From Planococcaceae bacterium UBA3370 (lineage in GTDB: Bacteria; Bacillota; Bacilli; Bacillales_A; Planococcaceae), in the NCBI GenBank assembly GCA_002360295.1, contig DEQI01000323.1, forward strand, positions 1 to 7,869: a stretch of 7,869 bases of DNA. Reading direction: 5' to 3'. The notes under the pieces are model-generated. The model made no database searches, was not told where the DNA came from, and saw only the letters and a list, made by a program, of their open reading frames with translations. Shown here one piece after another: positions 1-5,715 of this stretch (position 1 is the first letter of the stretch; each line of letters starts with the position of its first letter). Position numbers and translations under genes: made by a program.

Positions 1-1703
1 AAAAATTCGGCAGCTGTTTCACTGCTAAACATCTCACGAACGTGTGACACATATTTTTCATCACGTAACCAATGGCGGATAGGCACAGGGAAGCCAATCT
101 TTTTACGATTTGCCCATGCTTCTGGTAATGCTTGACGAGCTGCTTTTCGGAAAGCATATTTCGTATTTTCATCATTCACACGGTATCGTGTTGGAACAGT
201 TGCTGCCACATCCATTACTTCACGATCTAAAAGTGGTACACGTAATTCAATTGAATGCGCCATCGACATTTTATCTGCTTTCAGTAAAATATCATCCACT
301 AACCATAAATTTAAATCCAGTAATTGTTTTTTCGTCACATCATCATGTGATTGGAACTTTTTATAATACGGATCGACTATGTCTGCAATAGTAGGAGCAT
401 GATTATAATCCGCTTGTAAAATCGCAGCTGACTCATCTTCTTCAAAAATACGTGCCTGTCCAATAAACGTCTTTTCTACTGGCAATTTAGCACGCTTCAC
501 TAAGCCGCCAATTTTACTATTAGGCATAATAGCTGCAGCCATTTCTACTAAAGCTCGAGCAGGTGCAGGCAAGTTTTTGAATTTTTTCATGTTTGGCGTA
601 TCCGTATACTCATCATAACCACCAAATAATTCATCGGCACCTTCACCAGAAAGTACGACCGTTACGTGTTGACGTGCTAAACGTGCCAAATAGTATAAAG
701 GAACAATCGACGGATTGGAGTGCGGTTCATCCATCATATACTGAATTTTTCCTAAATCTGCAAAGCACTCTTCTGGGTTTAATATTTCATTGACATTTTC
801 GATGCCAAGTTCTTTTGATAATTCTACCGCATTGTCAATTTCTGAGAAGTTCTCTGCTGAGAAACCGACAGTAAATGTCTTATCTGGGCGTAATACACTC
901 GCTACGTAGCTAGAATCCACACCACTTGATAAGAAAGAACCAACTTTTACGTCCGCAATCGTATGGGCTGCGACAGACTCACGTACAACATCGTCAATGT
1001 CTTCAATGATTTTTTCTAGTGGACGTTCTTCTGGCTGATAAGTAGGTTCCCAGTAGCGTTCAACAGAAAGCTTACCGTTCTCAAATACCATATAATGTGC
1101 TGCAGGTAATTTAAATACCCCTTTGAAAAACGTTTCATTTAGCACAGGGTATTGGAATGTTAAATAAGGTTTTAAAGCTTGTTTATTTAATTCTTTTGTA
1201 AAGTTTGGGTGCGGTAAAAAGCTTTTAATTTCCGAACCGAAAAATAAAGTGTTATTCATTAAACTGTAGTAAAACGGTTTAATACCAAAATGATCACGGG
1301 CTGCAAAAAGTTTTTCATTTTTACGATCCCAAATAACAAAAGCAAACATTCCACGTAGCTTTTTCACTAAATCAGTACCATATTCTTCATACCCATGAAT
1401 TAGTACTTCACTATCTGTATTCGTTTTAAAAATATGGCCTTTTTCAATTAAATCTTCACGAATTGTTTGGAAGTTATAAATTTCTCCGTTAAAAGTTAAC
1501 ACTAGCGATTCATCTTCATTATACAAAGGCTGTGAACCGTGTGCTAAGTCGATAATACTTAATCGACGGAAGCCAAGATTGGCTTTTCCTTCATTGAACA
1601 TGCCGCCGCTATCAGGACCACGATGCACAATTTGATTCATCATGTTTTCAAGTACGGCAGGTGCATTTTGTACCTCACCGATAAATCCAGTAAATCCACA
1701 CAT
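1..1703 (-). CDS. asnB: asparagine synthase (glutamine-hydrolysing), 3' end outside the window
   Basis: Makes asparagine from aspartate, ATP and glutamine in the cytoplasm. My translation of the minus strand from ATG 1703 begins MCGFTGFIG; after Met removal Cys2 is the class II (Ntn) glutaminase nucleophile. RGPDSGG (about residues 27-33) and FNGEIYN follow in the glutaminase domain. The C-terminal synthetase domain has the PP-loop as SSGVDSS (259-265), with Ser where many relatives have SGG, then SGEGADELFGGY and the stretch IELRVPLLDRE. About 567 codons are visible. The family is usually about 615-635 residues, so roughly the last 50-70 are missing beyond position 1. The start is supported by AAGGAG (1714-1719), 10 nt upstream. 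It is divergent from the GTPase gene and appears to be transcribed alone here. Family assignment is secure. The symbol asnB rather than the paralogue asnO or asnH is a judgement from overall resemblance to B. subtilis AsnB. Confidence 0.95.
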   Translation of the reverse strand, partial: MCGFTGFIGEVQNAPAVLENMMNQIVHRGPDSGGMFNEGKANLGFRRLSIIDLAHGSQPLYNEDESLVLTFNGEIYNFQTIREDLIEKGHIFKTNTDSEVLIHGYEEYGTDLVKKLRGMFAFVIWDRKNEKLFAARDHFGIKPFYYSLMNNTLFFGSEIKSFLPHPNFTKELNKQALKPYLTFQYPVLNETFFKGVFKLPAAHYMVFENGKLSVERYWEPTYQPEERPLEKIIEDIDDVVRESVAAHTIADVKVGSFLSSGVDSSYVASVLRPDKTFTVGFSAENFSEIDNAVELSKELGIENVNEILNPEECFADLGKIQYMMDEPHSNPSIVPLYYLARLARQHVTVVLSGEGADELFGGYDEYTDTPNMKKFKNLPAPARALVEMAAAIMPNSKIGGLVKRAKLPVEKTFIGQARIFEEDESAAILQADYNHAPTIADIVDPYYKKFQSHDDVTKKQLLDLNLWLVDDILLKADKMSMAHSIELRVPLLDREVMDVAATVPTRYRVNDENTKYAFRKAARQALPEAWANRKKIGFPVPIRHWLRDEKYVSHVREMFSSETAAEF

Positions 1704-1713
1704 AGTATCTATT

Positions 1714-1719
1714 CTCCTT
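1714..1719 (-). promoter_or_regulatory. ribosome binding site of asnB
   Basis: Minus-strand AAGGAG lies 10 nt before ATG 1703. It fixes the start that puts the catalytic cysteine at residue 2, as the class II amidotransferase fold requires. Confidence 0.85.
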
Positions 1720-1887
1720 AATTCATGCCTCTTCACCAAGGAAGATAGCAATCAATCATTAATCAATAACATAAGTTTTAACATCATTTAATACAAGTAC
1801 TAAAAATAGAAATAGTCTTTCATCATTTTCGTAATAATCTTATTTCGTATTTACAAGTACGCTATCTCAAATTAACGCTTACTGTAG

Positions 1888-1901
1888 TATTATGCATAAT
1901 A
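1888..1901. promoter_or_regulatory. 14-bp perfect palindrome, possible back-to-back -10 elements
   Basis: TATTATGCATAATA is a perfect palindrome and contains CATAAT on both strands. On the minus strand CATAAT (1889-1894) follows TTTAAA (1912-1917) by 17 bp and could drive asnB with a leader of about 180 nt. On the plus strand CATAAT (1895-1900) follows TTAACG (1872-1877) by 17 bp. Both -35 boxes match the consensus at only 4 of 6 positions, so it may equally be a protein-binding site. The palindrome is seen directly; the promoter role is inference. Confidence 0.35.
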
Positions 1902-1963
1902 ATGACCACTTTTTAAAGAGTTAAGTCGCAATTTGAGTAGAATATCAGGAAAAATAGTTGTAA

Positions 1964-1973
1964 ATGACGTCAT
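1964..1973. repeat. 10-bp palindrome ATGACGTCAT
   Basis: A perfect inverted repeat five bp downstream of TTGTA and four bp upstream of a TATAAT word (1977-1982). No -35 box lies at the right distance from that TATAAT. TTGTAAATGACGTCA (1958-1972) also resembles a CcpA cre site (WTGNAANCGNWNNCA), but has T for the central C and C at the W position. It could be an operator; function unknown. Confidence 0.35.
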
Positions 1974-1985
1974 GTCTATAATTAT

Positions 1986-2011
1986 TGTAAACAAAATGTG
2001 TAAAACAAATG
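1986..2011 (+). repeat. two tandem 13-bp near-identical repeats
   Basis: TGTAAACAAAATG (1986-1998) is followed directly by TGTAAAACAAATG (1999-2011), identical at 11 of 13 positions. A third TGTAAA starts at 1959, about two repeat lengths upstream. AT-rich sequence produces such patterns by chance, so a role as binding iterons is only a possibility. Confidence 0.4.
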
Positions 2012-2089
2012 ACATGTTTTTTCGTAAACTATAAAAAGAATGGTTTTTATCCCAAAATAGGGTTGTTAAATGGACACCACGTACTGCTA

Positions 2090-2203
2090 TACAAACAGAA
2101 GAATCTAGTGCTTTGCTTCTTAATTTTCAATTTCAGCTATTTATAAATGAGTGAAATGACCTAATTGTTACAAACAGAAGTGAGTAAGAGGAATCAATTT
2201 CAG
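2090..2203 (+). repeat. duplicated word pair in the intergenic region
   Basis: TACAAACAGAAG occurs at 2090-2101 and 2169-2180, and TCAATTTCAG at 2127-2136 and 2194-2203. The two words thus appear twice in the same order, separated by 25 bp in the first unit and 13 bp in the second. This looks like an old, partly eroded tandem duplication of about 70-80 bp. No coding or structural role is apparent. Confidence 0.5.
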
Positions 2204-2223
2204 TATAATCAACATTTACCATA

Positions 2224-2252
2224 TTTAAGTAAATAATGGATACCTTTATAAT
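2224..2252 (+). promoter_or_regulatory. candidate sigma-A promoter of the dynamin-like GTPase gene
   Basis: A perfect TATAAT (2247-2252) lies 17 bp after TTTAAG (2224-2229), a poor -35 box matching 3 of 6 positions. The predicted start near 2259 would leave a 5' leader of about 30 nt carrying the ribosome binding site at 2273-2279. The position is sensible, but the -35 is weak. Confidence 0.4.
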
Positions 2253-2272
2253 GATTGTAGGAATAAATCGTT

Positions 2273-2279
2273 AAAGGAG
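2273..2279 (+). promoter_or_regulatory. ribosome binding site that decides the GTPase start
   Basis: AAAGGAG precedes three in-frame starts: TTG 2281, ATG 2284 and ATG 2290. The gaps after the final G are 1, 4 and 10 nt. Spacing rules out TTG 2281 and favours ATG 2290 over ATG 2284. Confidence 0.7.
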
Positions 2280-2289
2280 TTTGATGGAA

Positions 2290-4119
2290 ATGACAGATTA
2301 TATAGAGCAGCCTACCGAAAAACAAAATACATCGAAGTCCTTACAACAATTGATAGAACGTTTAAAACCGTTACATGTCATGTTAGCGCAAAATACATAT
2401 GTAAAAGATACGACAAAACGATTAAAAAGAATTATTGAGGATGCCCAGGAGCAAAGTACTATTCTTTTTATTGGGAAAGAACGTGTAGGTAAAACGACTA
2501 TTATTAACGCACTTTTAGGGCGCGAATTATTAAGCGTTAGCAAAACGAACCCAACGCGTGTTAACACATTTATCAAATATGGGGAAAAAGAATGTGTTAA
2601 AGCTATCTTTCTTGATGGAATGATTGCCACTTTTGATATTAGTAAAATAGAACTTTTAACTACATCAGATGCTTTTAGTTCCCAAATCATTCGCGAACAT
2701 TTAGATTATATTGAGATTTTTATTCAGCATGATTTACTAAAATCAATCACTTTAGTGGATTCTGTTGCTCTAGAAATTGGCGGCAAAAATACAGCCTACC
2801 TATCAGAGCTGCTATTAGAACGGGTAGATGAAATAATGTGGGTATTAAGCAATGGCTCCGTAGCGACTGAACCAGAAATAAATTATCTCATGAAACTACA
2901 TAATCGTGGTATTCAACCTCACGTTATAGTGAATGCTATTGACCGATTTCCAGGTAGTGCCCTTGATTTTATGAAGCAAGAGCAGGCGAAGTATGGAGAT
3001 AAATGTCTATCGATGCTAGGTATATCAGCATTACAAGCAATAGAGGCAAAGAAAACGAATAGTGTTCAGCTTTCTATTGATTCGCAATTTACTCAATTCA
3101 TACAGCTGATGCAACAATTGTCGAACAATCATGAGAAGAAAATAAAAAGAACGATTGCTCGTTTAGTGGATTGGTTAAATCGTTTACGAAATGAAGTTGA
3201 AGGAATTCCGATGCGAGAACCCTTTTTGTCAGCGGTTCAAATGTTAGAGCAGTACACCGACGATAGTAGCTATGAGCTGTCGTTACAACAGCGTGATCAA
3301 GCCATCGTTTCGGCATATGAGGAACAATATGAACAGGTGAGTAAAGTGTTCAAGTCAGTTCAAACCCTATACCAATTGTTACAATTACTTGCGACAGACA
3401 TATATTTACGCGATGAAAAAGTTGAACGTTTTGAAGAACGAGCTGTGCGTTATCAAAAGGCTGTTCTCGATTATCGCAAATTACATGCAGAATATACACA
3501 GCAATATAATCGATTAGATAAACAACACGTAAAATCAAATGGACAGAATGTAAAGAGTGGATTTAAAAAAACTCAGGAGCAATCGGAACATTTTACTGAA
3601 CGAATATCACATATAAATCATTTACAACTGCAATGTAGTGAGCTTTTTTCACGAATAAAACAATATGAAAAGGAAGTTGTAGACGATTTATATGAAATAC
3701 AAAATCATCTCACAGCACTAGCTGAAAAACGTCTGAATAATATTATCGAACAAATTCATGATTTAAATAATCAAAGAAAAAGAGAGCAAACGAATTTAAC
3801 ATCCTATATAAATAAATTAAATGAGTTTTTATGTATTATAGAGGCGCAAACGTTTATACAAGATGGGTTAAAACCGTTTTTATTGAATGTAGCGTTACCA
3901 ATAACTGAAAAACAACAAAGTCAGATTATTCGAATGATTGAACGTATTTGTGCAGTTGATTTATTACAAGCTGTGTCAAAAGCGCAATTAACAGCAAAAG
4001 CAGATCAGTACATATACAATCAAAAAGATTTCCAAGCTCTTTACCATTTACAAGTGTTGCGATTAACAGAGGCAGACGTTGTATCTGATATACCTGCTGT
4101 GCCTGCTTTCATAGAATAA
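2290..4119 (+). CDS. dynamin-like GTPase, single-headed, with degenerate G3 and G4
   Basis: Positions below count from the TTG at 2281 (612 residues); subtract 3 for the ATG 2290 start. An N-terminal helical segment (about 20-58) leads into a G domain. G1 is GKERVGKTT (65-73). G2 is the dynamin-type stretch NPTRVNTFIKYG (90-101), with Thr92 the likely switch I residue. G3 is LVDSVA (158-163), where the usual DxxG glycine is Ala163. G4 is VNAID (217-221), with Ala for the Lys of NKxD. From about 275 the protein is helical and charged. Gln/Glu-rich coiled-coil stretches lie near 340-415 and 435-510, as in the stalk of bacterial dynamin-like proteins. I see no transmembrane helix or signal peptide. 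B. subtilis DynA is a fused two-headed protein about twice this length, so this is not its simple orthologue. The family suggests membrane remodelling or membrane stress; no function can be assigned here. It is divergent from asnB, convergent with the MFS gene and apparently monocistronic. Confidence 0.85.
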   Translation: MTDYIEQPTEKQNTSKSLQQLIERLKPLHVMLAQNTYVKDTTKRLKRIIEDAQEQSTILFIGKERVGKTTIINALLGRELLSVSKTNPTRVNTFIKYGEKECVKAIFLDGMIATFDISKIELLTTSDAFSSQIIREHLDYIEIFIQHDLLKSITLVDSVALEIGGKNTAYLSELLLERVDEIMWVLSNGSVATEPEINYLMKLHNRGIQPHVIVNAIDRFPGSALDFMKQEQAKYGDKCLSMLGISALQAIEAKKTNSVQLSIDSQFTQFIQLMQQLSNNHEKKIKRTIARLVDWLNRLRNEVEGIPMREPFLSAVQMLEQYTDDSSYELSLQQRDQAIVSAYEEQYEQVSKVFKSVQTLYQLLQLLATDIYLRDEKVERFEERAVRYQKAVLDYRKLHAEYTQQYNRLDKQHVKSNGQNVKSGFKKTQEQSEHFTERISHINHLQLQCSELFSRIKQYEKEVVDDLYEIQNHLTALAEKRLNNIIEQIHDLNNQRKREQTNLTSYINKLNEFLCIIEAQTFIQDGLKPFLLNVALPITEKQQSQIIRMIERICAVDLLQAVSKAQLTAKADQYIYNQKDFQALYHLQVLRLTEADVVSDIPAVPAFIE

Positions 4120-4122
4120 GTA

Positions 4123-4169
4123 AAGGTGGAGTCTAGAAAGATTAACGTCTTTCTGGACCCCACCTTTTT
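4123..4169 (+). terminator. rho-independent terminator between convergent genes
   Basis: An 18-bp stem (4123-4140 with 4149-4166) has one A-C mismatch, one G-T wobble and an 8-base loop, and ends in TTTTT (4165-4169). It begins 4 nt after the GTPase stop codon. Read from the other strand the stem is followed by TTTACTTATT, so it may also end the convergent MFS transcript, less efficiently. Confidence 0.9.
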
Positions 4170-4223
4170 GTGTTTCTAAATTCGTGGAAAAATAGTACAT
4201 TTTAGTCTTCAAATCGCATTCAT

Positions 4224-5519
4224 TTACTGACTAGCAGGCTCAACATTTTCATTTAATAAAGGTTTCTTAAGGGCTGGGTGAGCCGTTTCGATAACAGATC
4301 TGCGTAAGCATACTAATGTTACCAGTATTAATAGTGCGCAGCTTACAAGGAAAATAGGTGCTGCAGGGACATAATCAAACAGCACACCATAAATAATCGT
4401 GCCGATTGGCATCATACAAGTAGCCATCATTTCTACTATACTAAATACGCGACCTCGATAATGTTCGTCCACTTGCGTTTGCAGCATGACCATAATAGGC
4501 ATGTTTGTTAAAAAACTAAGTACACCAAAGGCAAACATGACGATTAAATAGTACGTGAAATTCCCATAATAAGGTAGTGAGATGATTAATGGTATTGCGG
4601 TCACTCCGAATAATGATGACATGCCTAAAATAGCACGTTTTGAAAATAAAAGTGGGTATTTTATATTTGATCGACTTGCAAAAAGAATGGAAATGATGAG
4701 CATGCCAATAGCGCCAGCAGCTTCCACATAGCCAATATGCTGCGGGATTAATTTAATTTTCTCTAATAAGACAAAGTTTCCACCTACACTTAATGCAGAA
4801 AAGAATAAATTTAACCAGAAAGCCGTCCATAAAATACTTTTTAGAACAGGTCTTTCTTTTAAATAGTTGATTCCCTCTTTAATACTGTCGAGCATTTTTT
4901 CCTTTTGCTCAGTAACCGCTTTTTCGATAGAGAAAAGCTTGAAATTCATTGTTGATTCAAGTGTAGCAGTTATAGAGTAGGCACAAATATTGATAATTAA
5001 AAATATTTCCATTGATACAAACCCAAATAGCATACCGCCAACGACTGGACCACCAATTCCGGATACAGATAGTGATAATTGATTAAATGACATTGCTTTT
5101 TGAATACGGTCTTGATCAACTAAATTGCCAATGGAGGCAGAAAAAGCAATACCTGAAAATGTAGCAAATATCGTATAAAAAACAGTTGTTACATAAATGG
5201 CCATTATCGTTAAATCATTTAGAACGGTATACAATAACAAGCCACTTACCGTTAAGGCCATACCAATCTGACCACCAAGTACGAGCAATTTTCGAGGCAT
5301 TCGGTCTACTAACACTCCAGCAAAGGGCGATAAAATCGTACGTGGTAAAACACTTAATATTAAGTTTGTCGCAAAACTAAAGGCTGATCCCGTTAAAGAT
5401 AAAATATACATACTCATCCCGAATGCATAAACGTTTGCACCGAGAGAAGATACCATTTTACTTATTAAAAAAGTGTATAAATGATAGGTTGCTTTTTTTA
5501 GCTTAGCTTGTTGATTCAT
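4224..5519 (-). CDS. MFS efflux transporter, MefA/EntS-like (DHA3 type)
   Basis: A 431-residue polytopic membrane protein with about 12 hydrophobic helices, six on each side of a charged central loop (about 195-225). This is the normal size and layout for major facilitator drug or metabolite exporters, which use the proton gradient. The loop between helices 2 and 3 has the motif A signature GVLVDRMPRK (68-77). GIGGPVVGG (154-162) resembles the motif C glycine-rich helix of antiporters. QTQVDEHYRGRVFS (347-360) matches the second-half signature common in macrolide-efflux and enterobactin-exporter-like members. The start ATG 5519 has AAGGAG 8 nt upstream (5528-5533). It is divergent from an XRE-TPR regulator, across a control region with three matching operators, so that protein probably regulates it. 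The substrate cannot be told from the sequence: a drug, siderophore or peptide are all possible. Confidence 0.9.
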   Translation of the reverse strand: MNQQAKLKKATYHLYTFLISKMVSSLGANVYAFGMSMYILSLTGSAFSFATNLILSVLPRTILSPFAGVLVDRMPRKLLVLGGQIGMALTVSGLLLYTVLNDLTIMAIYVTTVFYTIFATFSGIAFSASIGNLVDQDRIQKAMSFNQLSLSVSGIGGPVVGGMLFGFVSMEIFLIINICAYSITATLESTMNFKLFSIEKAVTEQKEKMLDSIKEGINYLKERPVLKSILWTAFWLNLFFSALSVGGNFVLLEKIKLIPQHIGYVEAAGAIGMLIISILFASRSNIKYPLLFSKRAILGMSSLFGVTAIPLIISLPYYGNFTYYLIVMFAFGVLSFLTNMPIMVMLQTQVDEHYRGRVFSIVEMMATCMMPIGTIIYGVLFDYVPAAPIFLVSCALLILVTLVCLRRSVIETAHPALKKPLLNENVEPASQ

Positions 5520-5527
5520 TATGCCAA

Positions 5528-5533
5528 CTCCTT
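5528..5533 (-). promoter_or_regulatory. ribosome binding site of the MFS gene
   Basis: Minus-strand AAGGAG lies 8 nt before ATG 5519, a textbook spacing that supports this start. Confidence 0.85.
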
Positions 5534-5537
5534 AAAA

Positions 5538-5554
5538 GTTTAATTGTGTTAAAC
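5538..5554. promoter_or_regulatory. operator copy 1, over the MFS transcription start
   Basis: GTTTAATTGTGTTAAAC fits GTTTAAT-N3-ATTAAAC with one mismatch (G for A at the start of the right arm). With the flanking bases, a perfect 7-bp inverted repeat spans 5537-5555. It begins 2 bp after the predicted MFS -10 box, so the predicted start near 5550 lies inside it. A bound protein should repress the exporter. Confidence 0.7.
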
Positions 5555-5556
5555 TC

Positions 5557-5585
5557 ATATTACGAATTTTATCCAAAAATTGCAA
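5557..5585 (-). promoter_or_regulatory. predicted sigma-A promoter of the MFS gene
   Basis: On the minus strand TTGCAA (5580-5585) and TAATAT (5557-5562) are 17 bp apart, each matching its consensus at 4 of 6 positions. The start near 5550 leaves a leader of about 30 nt containing the ribosome binding site. Its mirror-image placement relative to the regulator promoter adds support. Confidence 0.55.
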
Positions 5586-5592
5586 GATAAAA

Positions 5593-5609
5593 GTTGAATT
5601 AAATTAAAC
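5593..5609. promoter_or_regulatory. operator copy 2, central site
   Basis: GTTGAATTAAATTAAAC fits the same 17-bp consensus with one mismatch. It is the core of a 25-bp palindrome (5589-5613), 12-bp arms around A5601 with a single mismatched pair, the most extended dyad of the three. It sits exactly midway between the two predicted -35 boxes, with 7 bp on each side. That position would suit activation of either promoter, or anchoring a loop to the outer sites. Confidence 0.7.
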
Positions 5610-5616
5610 TTTTTAT

Positions 5617-5645
5617 TTGTAATTAAAATAATTGAGCTTCATAAT
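5617..5645 (+). promoter_or_regulatory. predicted sigma-A promoter of the XRE-TPR regulator
   Basis: TTGTAA (5617-5622) and CATAAT (5640-5645) are separated by 17 bp, matching consensus at 4 and 5 of 6 positions. The start would fall near 5652, inside operator copy 3. A second candidate lies downstream: TTCACT (5666-5671), 17 bp, then extended -10 TGATAAGAT (5686-5694). Its start near 5701 would leave almost no leader, so I prefer the upstream one. Confidence 0.55.
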
Positions 5646-5662
5646 GTTTAATGAGATTAAAT
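5646..5662. promoter_or_regulatory. operator copy 3, over the regulator's transcription start
   Basis: GTTTAATGAGATTAAAT fits the same consensus with one mismatch in the last base; the inner 6-bp arms are perfect. It begins directly after the predicted -10 box of the regulator promoter, implying autorepression. Confidence 0.7.
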
Positions 5663-5702
5663 TATTTCACTGAAATGCTTTTATTTGATAAGATGAAACA
5701 AG

Positions 5703-5709
5703 TGAGGTG
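5703..5709 (+). promoter_or_regulatory. ribosome binding site that decides the regulator start
   Basis: TGAGGTG precedes ATG 5716 by 6 nt. The in-frame GTG at 5707 is part of this Shine-Dalgarno sequence and has no site of its own upstream, so ATG 5716 is the better start. Confidence 0.75.
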
Positions 5710-5715
5710 CTAGCG

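Larger units (their letters stand above)
1704..2289. other. long AT-rich divergent intergenic region
   Basis: About 585 bp separate the starts of asnB (minus) and the dynamin-like GTPase (plus). I found no convincing coding frame, tRNA, T-box, riboswitch core or rho-independent terminator. It holds a 14-bp palindrome (1888-1901), a 10-bp palindrome (1964-1973), two tandem 13-bp near-repeats (1986-2011), and a 12-bp word and a 10-bp word each present twice in the same order (2090-2203). It also has several TATAAT-like boxes. It is longer than two simple promoters need, so it may hold regulatory sites, or decayed sequence from a lost gene. The sequence alone does not decide. Confidence 0.6.

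Noticed and set aside
110..793. Plus-strand open frames at 110-391 and 593-793
   Set aside because: They lie antisense to asnB, whose conserved AsnB sequence explains this DNA. They resemble no protein I know and lack start signals. The same holds for antisense frames inside the GTPase, MFS and yfkAB genes.
1718..1726. Minimal Met-Asn-stop frame (ATGAATTAA) overlapping the asnB ribosome binding site, considered as an asparagine-sensing leader
   Set aside because: It has no well-placed ribosome binding site, and a single Asn codon gives no convincing attenuation mechanism. Short ATG-codon-stop frames are common by chance.
1704..1900. T-box or other riboswitch in the asnB leader
   Set aside because: No T-box AGGGTGG-like core, specifier stem or terminator hairpin could be found on the minus strand.
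1939..1953. CodY-box-like word (GAATATCAGGAAAAA)
   Set aside because: Only 9 of 15 positions agree with AATTTTCWGAAAATT, which is not meaningful in such AT-rich DNA.
1977..1982. TATAAT as a plus-strand promoter
   Set aside because: No acceptable -35 box lies 16-18 bp upstream; the nearest TTGTAA (1958-1963) is only 13 bp away.
2071..2109. 12-codon frame MDTTYCYTNRRI in the asnB-GTPase intergenic region
   Set aside because: No Shine-Dalgarno sequence precedes it and it is too short to support as a gene.
2281..2283. TTG as start of the GTPase
   Set aside because: It is 1 nt from the ribosome binding site; ATG 2290, or less likely ATG 2284, fits better.
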